A stretch of DNA of 64,000 nt from Tubiluchus corallicola. Lineage: Eukaryota > Priapulida > Priapulimorpha > Priapulimorphida > Tubiluchidae. The position numbers and the translations under genes are program-made. The stretch is from NCBI GenBank assembly GCA_030141605.1, contig JAQGDQ010000189.1, positions 186,001 through 250,000 of the forward strand, read 5' to 3'. The notes under the pieces were generated by a model that made no database searches, was not told the origin of the DNA, and saw only the letters and a program-made list of their open reading frames with translations. Each line of letters begins with the position of its first letter. The first letter of the stretch is position 1. Shown in pieces: positions 12,225-23,500 of the stretch.

Positions 12225-12720
12225 AAAGAATTATTACCACACAAACACAATTTCACGTTCGCGCCACTAGTTCTTCGCCGTTACATGCATTTCACCATTC
12301 GATAGTTAGACGGGCACTAGCACCTGCACTTCAGAAACACATTGCACAAAAACAGGTGCTGTACCTCTCAGTTCAAATGTGTTAGTTTGTGACAAACTAC
12401 ACACGTTCAACAGCTCATGCATGAGCACAGCAGTAAATTTGAAATTCCATCTTAAAATGTACCTAGTTTTAGTACAACACACTGAATATCTTACAGTAAC
12501 ACTGTACTTCAATTTTCACTTTTGCAAACACATGCAACACGCTCGCAGGATATTTTTGCTGTTGAAAATCATGTTAGTTTGTGATGTCCTCATTAGTCTA
12601 GCTTGCCCACCATTAATTAAGATTTTAATCTATTATTTAATTATCAGAAATGTTTTTGCAGTATTATTTGTGTCATGATGTATCCTGTACCTTTAACAAC
12701 GGGGCAGTATATGAAAAATC
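12225..12720 (-). repeat. Dispersed repeat R1, copy B (inverted)
   Basis: The complement matches copy A, including GAAGAACTAGTGGCGCGAAC and the following GTGAAATTGTGTTTGTGTGG. Short open frames through it are incidental. Confidence 0.75.
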
Positions 12721-12814
12721 ACACATGAAGTTTTCCTTTGAGCAATTTCAGCCAAATTTCTCACTTGAAATATCCTTTTTCCAACTCTGCTTTTTCAAGT
12801 TTTGTTTAAATTAT

Positions 12815-13405
12815 TTCCAGCATGAAACATGCCCGTTTCAAATGCTCATTGATATCTAATTGCTAAGACTTCTGCACTGAATTATTTCCAGCATGAAACA
12901 CGCCCGTTTCAAATGCTCATGATTGCTAAGACTTCTGCATTGAATTATTTCCAGCATGAAACACTGCCGTTTCAAATGCTCATTGATATCTAATTGCTAA
13001 GACTTCTGCATTGAATTATTTCCAGCATGAAACACGCCCGTTTCAAATGCTCATTGATATCTAATTGCTAAGACTTCTGCATTGAATTATTTCCAGCATG
13101 AAACACGCCCATTTCAAATGCTCATGATTGCTAAGACTTCTGCATTGAATTATTTCCAGCATGAAACACGCCCGTTTCAAATGCTCATTGATATCTAATT
13201 GCTAAGACTTCTGCATTGAATTATTTCCAGCATGAAACACGCCCGTTTCAAATGCTCATGATTGCTAAGACTTCTGCATTGAATTATTTCCCGCATGAAA
13301 CACGCCCGTTTCAAATGCTCATTGATATCTAATTGCTAAGACTTCTGCATTGAATTATTTCCAGCATGAAACACGCCCGTTTCAAATGCTCATGATCAGT
13401 TTATT
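12815..13405 (+). repeat. Tandem array of about 9 units, alternating 62 and 72 bp
   Basis: Each unit contains TTATTTCCAGCATGAAACAC, GCCCGTTTCAAATGCTCAT and GCTAAGACTTCTGCATTGAA. Long units carry an extra TGATATCTAA that short units lack, and long and short forms partly alternate, suggesting amplification as a dimer. It lies downstream of BTF3. Confidence 0.9.
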
Positions 13406-13707
13406 TTTCCAGCAAATAACAAATTCAAAATCCACGTAAACAGCATTTCATTGTAAACAAACAAACAAACAACTTCGTTTATAATGTTTCCAGAAAATGC
13501 AATTAGCTCAACAATGTAACTGTTTCAGCTACAAGACACTGGCATGCTTGAACCGTCTAAAAAATTTGCGGAGCAGATATAGCAAAATGAAACTAAAGCT
13601 ACAGTGACACGAAGGTACAATTTTCTCAAAAAACAAAAAAAAATCAAACCATTAAAATGCCTAAAAATACAATAATGAAATGAATGGACAGTACTGTACA
13701 CAATGAC

Positions 13708-13751
13708 CAGATGGCGCTGCTATTACGCACGAATGCCCACAGCGCCATCTG
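13708..13751. other. 12-bp perfect inverted repeat CAGATGGCGCTG / CAGCGCCATCTG
   Basis: Two exact complementary 12-mers separated by 20 bases, lying 75-118 bases past the BTF3 stop on the transcribed side. Transcribed, it would form a stem-loop in the BTF3 3' UTR. The half-site CCAGATGGCGCT also resembles the core of bilaterian CTCF motifs. Confidence 0.6.
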
Positions 13752-13825
13752 CACGCAATAACTCGATTTAATGCCAATGCACAAACGTCATAGAAAAATT
13801 AAATTCCGTAGAAGGTACGCTTATG

Positions 13826-16800
13826 TTATATTCCCTCTGTTCTCGACGGTTCATCAAAATTCTCCACTAAATCTGAAACCAAATAAAGACCCTTTTTAAA
13901 ATGTGAAAATGTAATAAAATCACAGTCAACAATAGGGTCCACTTAACTGCCTCAGGACAACACCACTCTTACAAGACCTATAGCATTTCTATTACTGTAC
14001 GAGCACAGACAGAGCATAACTAAATCGTATATACTAATTCTACTGGTATGTTACATATATATATATATATAAGATTCGAGGCTACAGCTCCGACGACGGC
14101 ACCATTTGCGGCGATCTATACATCAGACGAAAGGTCTCAATCTAGTGTCGTGCCATTGGGGGTTTATTTTCCGAATCGGGCCCACCTATGGGTGTCATAG
14201 GTGTATTTAGAATTTGCGAGAGGACCACGGCATCGCGTAACGGGCATTTTCCCAGACTCAACTCCGGATTTTTTCAAAATTTTGACCAAACAGCATGCGG
14301 AAAAAACGTTCTAGCGGCGCCTGGTGGGACTTTCAGAAGGAGATATGCGGCTCTTTAGAAAGAGGAAGAACGGGGCTACACGATGATGTGGGCTATATTT
14401 TAGGACACGTCCACCGAAAGGAGTATCGACGGGTTAATTAGATGTTCTATTTTCGGCAATTTTCGCTTGGAAAACTGCTCACGCAAAGCCATTGTTATGA
14501 CGTAATCCATTATACTCTGTTTATAGCTTCAATTCAGTAAAAGCTGCTGCTGGCTTTGCGTTAGGTTAGCACCTAGCAATCCTAAAATGTTTGACTGATC
14601 AATATCTTTAGCACGTATTTCATCTCAATCACTTGCAGTTCTGAGGTAGGACATATGCACCTCTGAACGTGGTTAAAACACCCCTGCCGTTACAACGTCT
14701 AATCTTATCTAAGCTTTGTTTTAGGAGGCAGACAAAGAGTACCTACCTGGCACTTCATCGTCGTCATCATCAATACCATCCGTCGCAACTGGTACTGGTC
14801 CACCTGCTGGGAAAAAATTGTAAATTGTAAATAAATTATTGTAGATAAAACTAGATTAAACAAATTGTAAAACAGTAAATTGGCAATGAAGAAAATCGTT
14901 ATTTATTTCACTAACAAAAATAGAAAAAACACATTACTTATTACAATTCCTGAGTATATAATAGATAATAACAATTGAACCACAATGGGATAATCGTTTT
15001 ATTTTTTAATCAGTTTACAAGACCACACAGCGTGTTGAACTCGCGAAGCCATTTTTTCCAACTTGCATCCTAAGATGACAATTAGTAAAAACAATGAAAT
15101 GCAAAATTAATCCGGCATGTCTCAATGGATTCTTAAGCAAAAGTTTTCCAAAAACTATATGCATCTCATGCCAAATATTTGGGTATCTGTGTTTTGGGGC
15201 TAGGAAAAGTCATAGAAAAAGTCGCAATTAATTTTGGCCATGGTTAAGATTAGGATTAAGGCTATTTTTTCTGTGACTTTTTTATGTGTGAGTTTTTTAC
15301 CTGTGTCTTTTTTACCTGGATTCAATTTCTAATGTCTTTTTAAAGTTTAGATTGCGCTATTAAGCACTAACTTTACACCTGTTAACTTGTACAATGACCT
15401 TGAGAATTCAGTTTTACTTGTTTAACCTGACTTTGAAAATCTATTTTGGGTCAACAACTAACATTAGCTCAAAGAGCTATTATCGTCGACTGTAAATAAC
15501 AACCTACATCTACATAACAGAGACTATTATTACCCCACTTTTACCCTAAATACCACGGCGTCAGGCAGGGCAACAGCAGGTACCTTTTTTAAAGTCTTTG
15601 GTATGACCCGGCTGCTCGTTCGAACTCAAGACCTCCCAGACGGAAAGCAGACACATTACCACTAGACTAAACCATCTGGTCTGTGTATATACTATGTATA
15701 TACTTGTATAGTAGTAATAGGCAACATCCGTCGTATAACTGCATCAGTCAGTTAATTGGGTCAAAACACTTTCTGCCAAAGTGAGTCTATTAAACAGTGC
15801 CTACTGTACTTACCGTTTTTATTCGAGTATAACGCGCACCCCTAATTTCCGATGAAAAATCAGTATAAAATTTTGTTTCACTTTTTCTCGGCTCAGACCA
15901 AGCATTGTAAGTGACAAACGTTGTTGAACACGTGCGTTGTTGAACAACTCTAGTGTCTAACATTCGTCTCTGGTGCAGTGAATTCTCGACTAGCTGCTCG
16001 ATTTCCGTGGGTCAGGCACCGTCTGACAAACCATCTAGACTTTGCGCCCTCTGATAAAGTCTGCTGATATTGATACACTCAGCGTGTCAGCCCAGCCCTC
16101 GTTTATAACTCGCATTCAAACTTTGAGTTCTTTTTAGGTAGAAAATATTGCGCGTTATACTCAAATAAATACGGTAACTTTCTACAACTCACCACTAGAC
16201 TGCATGCTGGCTCCGAGGCTACTCAACCTCTTTAAACTCGTCAAGCTTTCCGCGCCGAGCTGATTTAGGATACCCGGCAGCATCTCTGTGATCTGTTTCT
16301 GTTCTGCGTGACCCGTGATGGCGAACGTGTTGGCGGCCAGCGACGCCTGCACCTTGGGGTTGTTGAAGTGGATCACCGACCCGTCGTCTTTGATCATGTT
16401 CACCTTTATAAGAGAAAAATGAGTAATAATTTTCAAATAACTTGTCTAAAATTTTACACCAGGTGGTGCTAGCATAAAAGTTCTGCCCTACACTGCCTTC
16501 ATCAGACACTGCCTTCAGAAAAAATGCTTCCAGAGATGCATTAAAAGAAGACACGATGGTTTTTCATATACTACCTCATTTTCAAGTCCGATAAAAAGCG
16601 GACAGTTATTGCTGCACAAGCGTTTCCGATAATTAAACATTATACATTTAATATTTCGTATATTAATCGATTATATTAGATTTTTCGTATATTAATTCAT
16701 TTTCAAGTTCGATAGAAAGTATACATTTTAATGCAAACAATACTGCAAATGTTTTTCTCATAATTATAGATTAAAATCTTAAAATAAACGGTGGGCGAGC

Positions 16801-18833
16801 CCAACTATTGATGATATCAAAAAATAACATAATTTCCAACAGCAAAAATATTCCACGAGTGTGTTGCACGTGTTTGTGAAAGCGAAAATTGAAGTGCAGT
16901 GCTACTGCAAGACATTCAGTGTGTTGTACTAAAATTAGCCAAGTTTTAAGATAAAAATTCAAATTTCAAATTACACATGTTTGTTTCATTTTACACAGTA
17001 TTAAAACAATAGCTAAAAATTTTCTAAAGCAGCAACCCCAGGAATTTTAGCTACAAGCTGCCACTCGTACCCAAGTCTGATTTTTGTTACCCGCTTACAC
17101 ACTAACGAGCATAGCATGTGATGTTGCTTTACAACTTTGCAACAGTAACAAACGTGTAACCAATAACTAACAACAAACTCCACTTTTCAAATAAATATAA
17201 AGGCGTTGAAGGCATGGACATAAATTGTAAAATACCTCTTCAATTCCAGGAATATTGTTTACGGCTAATTTTTTTAAGGAGCTTTGTAATTTTTTGTCGT
17301 CTGTCGTGGCCGTTCTATGTACGACTTTCTTTTTTCTCCGAGCGGATCCCTGGAAAAAAGCTTGACATCATTACGCTGTAATTCATTTAGCCAAACTAAC
17401 TGCTGCTCCAATATTCTATGTAGCTTCTCCTTTAAAAATAAAATTTTTCGTCATAATTTTCTGAGTACATTCTTCTCAGAACTTTGCGTGGCAAAATACT
17501 AGGGTTGTAACGATACACCTAGATCGCGATACTAATGTCACATGACGATACACCTAGATCACGGTACGATACACATCACGATACTAATGTCACATGACGA
17601 TACACCTAAATCATGATATGATACACATCACGATACTAATGTCACATGACGATACACCCGAGTTAATGTTTTCAAGCTTTGCAAACTAGTAGCCATTGAT
17701 AACAAGTGCTAAACATATTCTATCAATCAATAATTTTAGGCTCATTAAATGCTCAAATAACAAGACAAAGTTTGAGCTGCAAAAAACGCATTTTTGAAAA
17801 AGTCACAAAAAATGACAGCAAGTCACAAAAGAAATAAATTATATAGTCTGGAAATCAGTTTAAATTAAAATGACAAAAATCAAAAATGTACTAACAAGCC
17901 TCGAATAATCAACTCATTTAAAAATGCATCTGAAGAACAGAAATCTAACATTAAAAAACAGGAAAGTATCGAAAAACAACATAAATAACCATCAGTGATG
18001 ATAACACATATTATATGCATTTCGGCATTTACAGGTAAACCGGGCGATTGTTTAGACTCAATCTCATTTTAATTTACTGTCCAAAATATACATTTTCTTA
18101 CCCATAAAAGTTAACAATTGTTCCTTATATTTGAATAATTAGCTTAGAAAGTTAATTAACTGCAACCGAACACAGCTATTGCTTATGACTGAAACTAACC
18201 ACAGTTTGTGCAATGCTAGGCGTCTTCCCTTGTGCGTCAAGCACGTTTGCGTAAGTGTTACTGTTTAAACGCATGACGTCACGAAAATGGGCTTTACATC
18301 ATATGACGTCAGAAACTAACACTGCAGTTCATGATCATGCTTATCACGGTACCGCCTTCTATTTGATGGCCACACGAATGTGACAAAAAGGCGCCGCTGC
18401 CAATCTTAGTAGATTCACTGAGCCGCGCGTAGCTTTGAAAGTTTAACAACATTTGAGAATCCTAGGTAATTATTATCTAATCTAAGCTTTGATTTAAAAA
18501 ACTTATTGTAGTTTTTAATATTTCAGAGCATTCTTTATTCTGAACTAATGTTTACACAATTATCTGGTTTTCCTTTAAAAATATTTGAAGTGGAAAGTTA
18601 GTGTACCCAATGTTACTGTTTTTACTTTTTAAATCAGTTAGGAAAACAGCAACTGAACATCAAAGACAAAATTTACGAATCAGAAGTTCAATTTCAACAA
18701 GCACATTCAATTCAAGATCTTTTTTCCTAGCAAACATTAACTGACGAAAGCAAATAACGATGTTTCAACCAGAAGTTACCTTTCCGCCTATCCGCACTTG
18801 AGACTGAAGCTGCTTAAGTTTTTCTGGATTCAT
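13826..18833 (-). CDS. BTF3: BTF3 / nascent polypeptide-associated complex beta subunit
   Basis: BTF3 pairs with NAC-alpha to form the NAC dimer, which binds ribosomes at the exit tunnel and shields nascent chains. Five coding exons, read on the complement: 18833-18780, 17349-17236, 16403-16193, 14806-14747 and 13872-13826, totalling 161 aa, the usual length of the short BTF3 isoform. Exon 1 gives [18 protein letters not shown]; exon 2 carries the ribosome-binding basic run RRKKK and HRTAT; exon 3 is the NAC domain with [20 protein letters not shown] and [12 protein letters not shown]; the tail is acidic ([16 protein letters not shown]). Phases are consistent (0, 0, 1, 1). Exon 4 starts at a NAGNAG acceptor, so forms with or without one Ala are possible. 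A 3' splice site lies 10 bases before the ATG (exon edge 18843), so a 5' UTR exon, not located, or a trans-spliced leader is implied. It is transcribed head-to-head with NASP. Confidence 0.95.
14058..14572 (+). repeat. Dispersed repeat R4, copy A
   Basis: Starts in a short (TA)n run and continues with ATTCGAGGCTACAGCTCC. It matches the complement of 29433-30100 over most of its length, including AAAAAACGTTCTAGCG(G/T)CGC, CACGATGATGTGGG and the CTTTGCGTTAGG end. It sits in the last BTF3 intron. Shared microsatellite edge and length suggest a mobile element, class unknown. Confidence 0.7.
15520..15685 (-). mobile_element. tRNA-derived SINE-like sequence
   Basis: On the complement, from about 15680 leftwards, an RNA polymerase III A box (TGGTTTAGTCTAGTGG) is followed about 42 bases later by a B-box-like GAGTTCGAAC, the spacing found in tRNA genes. 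The cloverleaf looks degenerate and unrelated sequence follows, so a SINE head or tRNA pseudogene is likelier than a working tRNA. It lies in a BTF3 intron, same strand. Confidence 0.55.
15811..16176 (+). mobile_element. MITE with 25-28 bp terminal inverted repeats
   Basis: Left end TACCGTTTTTATTCGAGTAT then AACGCGCA; the right end is the complement of TACCGTATTTATTTGAGTAT then AACGCGCA. ACT flanks both sides, a possible 3-bp target duplication. It ends 16 bases from BTF3 exon 3. Confidence 0.8.
16520..16965 (+). repeat. Dispersed repeat R1, copy C
   Basis: Resembles copy A around GGGCGAGCCCAACTATTG(A/G)TGA, ACGAGTGTGTTGCACGTGTT and the stretch ending AGATAAAAATTCAAATTTC. It lies in BTF3 intron 2. 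Confidence 0.7.
17505..17660 (+). repeat. Three-unit tandem repeat of about 62 bp
   Basis: Units contain CATGACGATACACCTA and CACATCACGATACTAATGTC. The sequence opens with GGGTTGTAACGATACACC, a style common at hAT-element ends, but no matching right end was found. Confidence 0.7.
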
Positions 18834-18944
18834 TTTTTAAAACCTGGAAAAATTATAAAAATTAATACAAATTTCCACATATGTAAGTGGGTAGGTAAAG
18901 AACTAGTTTTTAAAGGGAAAGAGGCTTTGCGAATTTTAAAATAC

Positions 18945-19303
18945 ATTCATATCTCGGTTTACTGGACATATTTACCGATGCTAAGCTAATACACTAGGTG
19001 CCCTGTATGACTCACGGTAAAGTAGAATCAATCATCTAATTGTCTCAAAAACGTCTACGAGCCTCCTATGCAAAAGTATATAAAAACTATTAACTCAAAT
19101 AACACTGCATAATTGACTGTATACTTTTATACAAAGAGATATACACGTGGCTACACTGATGTAAACAAAGTAACGGCCCGCCAACTAGCAGTGAGATCGG
19201 GAAACAACGGACCGCGGGGGACTTTTTAACAGTCCAGATTTTGTCAGATTCTTCCAATATCTGTGAAAGCGAAGTCCGGCGAACTGAGATACGAGTGTAT
19301 GTC
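18945..19303 (+). mobile_element. R3 element, copy A
   Basis: Left end ATTCATATCTCGGTTTACTG and right end complementary to TACACTCGTATCTCAGTTCG: imperfect terminal inverted repeats of about 25 bp. Related copies are at 37520-38131 and 43851-44283. Noncoding. Confidence 0.65.
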
Positions 19304-19424
19304 CCAAAAATCTTCCCATGTCACTTCGTATTACGCTTTTCAACCCGTTTGAAAAATTTGCGTGACCGAAAAAGAAAATTTTTGGAAGTTTAAAATTACC
19401 ATGCCAGCTGGTAAAACATCTCTG

Positions 19425-19632
19425 GTTCACTATTCCAGTGTGCACCAGAAAACGTCGCTGCTTCGCTATCCCAGCATGCCCCAGAAAATGTTACTGGTTC
19501 ACTATCCCAGTGTGCACCAGAAAACATCACTGGTTAACTATCACAGTGTACAGCAGAAAACGTCACTGGTTCACTATCCCAGTGTGCAGTAGAAAACGTC
19601 AATGTTTCACCATCCCAGTACATTTTCATTAA
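19425..19632 (+). repeat. 36-37 bp tandem array, about 6 units
   Basis: Units are variants of GGTTCACTATCCCAGTGTGC followed by ACCAGAAAACGTCACT. Two open frames cross it only because the unit lacks stops; no start context or homology supports a gene. Confidence 0.85.
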
Positions 19633-20374
19633 ATACCAGTTAGTAATAATGTTATGGACAATTTTATTATTTAGTGAGCATTTCTATTATGTTATCTCAA
19701 TATAGTGATCCACTTTGTGTTTGTGACAATGCCTTTAGCAGCATCAGTCTGAAATTTTAAGCCTCCCGAGTTAGTGAAACTGACTATTACCAAGGCTCCC
19801 ATATTATTAAATTTAAAAATGTACTAAATTTGCCTTTATTAAATTTGTATTAGGGACACTTGGTTAGTACTATGGAATATATCATAAAGTAATGTAACGA
19901 ATAGTGGAAATTGCAAACTAAGCAATTCCCACTTGCCTGAGTAACTGTATTCAACATACAGACTATGTTCAAAATACCGACACCTAACACTACTCACTAG
20001 GCTAAAAATAGAACAAACAAATTAAGAAACGCAATATTTATACAATACATAAACAGTTTTGATAAAAAACGAACGGAAGCAAGATTGATATGAATCAACG
20101 ATAAGATCACAGATTTATAACATGCAGCGAAAAATGGAAAAAATATCTCACAATGACTAAAACTACACGAGGTTTACCTATAATATCTAATATGTCTGAA
20201 GTCTCCAGAAATCACGTTTTCGTTAGACAATTTTTTTTCATTTATACTTAGAAAGTGTGAAATTTTAACAAATTTAACACTAGGAATGCACAATCGATTT
20301 TTTTCTGCTTGTTCTATGAATTAAATTGTACGTTCGAATCGTAATTACTAGATATATTTTTTCATTTATATCTA

Positions 20375-20398
20375 CACGTGACGTCATTTTCGCGGGAA
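20375..20398. promoter_or_regulatory. NASP-proximal E-box / CRE / E2F-like cluster
   Basis: CACGTG (20375-20380) overlaps TGACGTCA (20379-20386), followed at once by TTTTCGCGGGAA (20387-20398), which fits an E2F site. It lies about 185 bases upstream of the NASP start codon in an otherwise AT-rich spacer and may serve BTF3 as well. NASP is a known S-phase gene in other animals. Confidence 0.6.
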
Positions 20399-20582
20399 CC
20401 CGGTGCGGCACTACCGTTCCACGAGCGTAGAAGCCTTTATGTTGTTGAGATTGCAAAATTATTGTGCTAGTTTTTCTTACATTGTTTACTGAGTTTTTTT
20501 CTTAATTTTGAATTTATATATTAATTCTTTTGCACTGTTTATACTTAGCTGGAAACTTTAAATAATACTTTCTTGCTACAAA

Positions 20583-23500
20583 ATGGCCAAAGACGATGAT
20601 ATTAGTGAACCTTCTACCAGCAAGGAACAGTGGTAAACTATTATAACCTAACTTTCTTCGGGTTTTACTTACCAAAAAATGTATGTTACAGAAGCAAGAC
20701 AGTAAAATATATTAGTTAGAAGTGTTAGCTTACACGCTCACTGTAAAGTTTGTTAAGTCAGCATGTATTGTCTAGTAATATAGAAGAATTAGTTATTAAA
20801 AGAATAATTAAACTTGCATTATATTATTTCTAATTTTTATTTCTGTGTTAATAGTGTGCTACTGTTGTAAAGACATCTAAGTGTAACACACTTGCAGTAT
20901 AAATGTAAATATTTTCTATTGGTTTCTTTTTTAATGGTTCTGAAGAAAGTTAACTTGTATGCAATCACATAATTAATATACAGTAAGACTGTTGAACACA
21001 AATTGAATTTTTGAGGTATATTTTTTTATAGTGAAACCGATGTAGACAAGGTTGCAGCCACTCTATTTGCTGAAGGGAAACGTCATTTAATAGTAGGTGA
21101 AGCAAGTCAAGCAGTAGACAAATTTCAGGAAGTTTGCAAACTTTTGTAAGTTATCCAGCCTTTTTCTTGGTTTTTTCTTAGTTCTTCCGTTGATATGCAA
21201 GGCAAGCAAGAAACAGACTCTCAGAAAACAGATAATGTTTTAGCAAAACTTAATTTTGCTCTCAATCTTTCAGACTGCAAAGCTTTACAGGCCAGTCCTT
21301 AATATTGTAGAAATTTACATTATGTAAATTATTAAACTAAACGTCCCATAATGAAAGCTGAAAGCCTTTTTATTGCTTTGTTTAAATTATCTACTGTTGT
21401 ACCAGTCTGTGGCACTGTTATGATTACGGCTTAAGCAAGTGCACTCATAGAAACCCCATATTCGTCCACAAAGTAATTGGAAATTAAGGTTTTAAACTTT
21501 GCTAGGATTGGTGCAGCAATCGCCATGGCAACAAATTATTCCATTCATTTACTACTTTCACAGTAAATCAATATTCACGAATGTAGAGACGTGACCGCTT
21601 TCTGAAAAGTTTTTAAATATGCTCTCTAGTTTTTGATTCAACAACTAAGTTAAAAATATTTTTGGCGCAATGTTTTCTTTCCCAGACTTTGTTTTATAAA
21701 CCTCAATAAAATCTCCAAGCCATCTTCTGTATCTTAATTCAAGTGCGGTCAAATGGAAATACTTCAATCTTTTGAAATATGCATGGATGAGAATTTTCCG
21801 CGGATATCCGGAATTCCCAGTTCTTGGAAGACCAGTAATGCCATTTTTGTAAATCGCGTGAATTTGTTGAGAAAACTTTTACGGACCCAGTACATTATTT
21901 CACAAACTGACCGCTAGTTGGCAGGCCGTCACTTTGTTTACATCATGTACATCAATGTAACCACGTGTATATCTCTGTGTATAAAAATATAGGATCAATT
22001 GTACGGAGTTATTTGAGTCAATTGCAGACAGTTTTTATATAATTTTGCATAAGAGCTGCCAGTACTTGGGCGTTTTTGAGACAATTAGGTATCATATATC
22101 CTTGATAGTTTGGTATTTTAAATTATTCATAAAACAAGGTAATTGATATTTTAAGTCGACCTAGAGGCTCTCTATGGTCACAAAATTGCAATTTCTTGCT
22201 GCCTCCAATGGTGCTTCACCCCTTGAACCCCACTGGGCGCTTAGGTGGCCCCAAAACCTCCGGCCTGTTTCTGACTTTTTTGCAATTTGTCATTCTCATC
22301 CGTGAATATGTGAGATTTTGTACAACCAGATATTATTCTTATAGCACACCCTAGAACTCCTTCCATAAGCAATGCGTCTTTCTGAGGGCGACAAGAAAAA
22401 TACTTCTGTTTTTTTATCACAAACGTGGCCTGGAATTTTATAATTTTCTTTGTTCACAAGCATATATGAGTGCATAACATGGACATAATTTAAAACTGTT
22501 TAAAGAGCTGCCACATCTTGACATTCGTAAATATTCACTTTCTGTGAGATGTATGAATAAATGGAATAATCTGGCTGCCATGGTGATATAGCCGTACCAA
22601 CTTCAGTAAAGTTTAAATCCTTAATCGACAATTATTTTGCAGAAAAATATGGGGTTTCTATGAGTGTACTCGATTAATCCCTATAATGACAGTATAACAG
22701 TATATATTTAATTTAAAACTCTAATGCAGTCATATAAAAGCGAATTTTTTAAATTTAAAATGCAATAATTACTATAATATCATTGTTTTGGCAAACATCT
22801 AATCATGCCTTTCTACGGTTAACTCTTGGCCGGGGTTGCCGTTTTGTGTGATGCTGATTATTGTATTGAAGGCTAGAAGTGTCACATTTTCAGCCAAATC
22901 AGCGCATTAACGGCCGAATAGTGTTGCCGTTTATACCATAATTATCACAACATACGTTCATGCCGTACCAAAAAGAGTCTATACAATAATTTAGTACTGC
23001 AAAGCAAAAAACTAAGACAAATGTGCATTGAAAAAATTTGAAACATACTACTAACCATACTACTAAAATAAACAAACTGAATTTAATATTCCACGATTTA
23101 GCTTCGAACATTCACAAAGCTTTAAAAAAATTTGAATATTTTTTTTCCTTCCTACTAACATCTTTTGGCCGGTCTGATAATGGGGATTTCAAAGCTGCAC
23201 ACGGTATTTTAGCTGAGGTGTGACCAAACCAGTGTATAATTTCATTTTCTTTATTTCTTGATATTATGTGCCTCTTTGTCACCCGCAAGATTTTACTTGC
23301 TTTTTAACATAACGTTTCAACCTTTTAATTTTATATACAACACTACTTTTTTGATTTGTCGGTAAATGCAGCTAACTATTTTATACACTTTTTTGCTGTA
23401 TTTAAAAATTATATGTGTTCTTTTTTTAACTTTTTTTAGAGCTGAAAAATATGGTGAGGTTGCTTTTGAATGTGCAGACGCGTATTATCATTATGGCGCT

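Larger units (their letters stand above)
18844..20374. other. BTF3/NASP head-to-head spacer
   Basis: The spacer between the divergent genes holds an R3 element (18945-19303), a tandem array (19425-19632) and otherwise AT-rich sequence. The 5' UTR exon implied for BTF3 probably lies here or at the NASP-proximal promoter, but it could not be identified. Confidence 0.55.

Noticed and set aside
15595-15680. Functional tRNA gene
   Set aside because: A and B boxes are present, but the stems do not form a convincing cloverleaf and unrelated sequence continues, as in a SINE.
19362-19632. Frames with HYPSV and IPVCTRK repeats in the BTF3/NASP spacer
   Set aside because: Products of the 36-37 bp tandem array; no homology or start signal.
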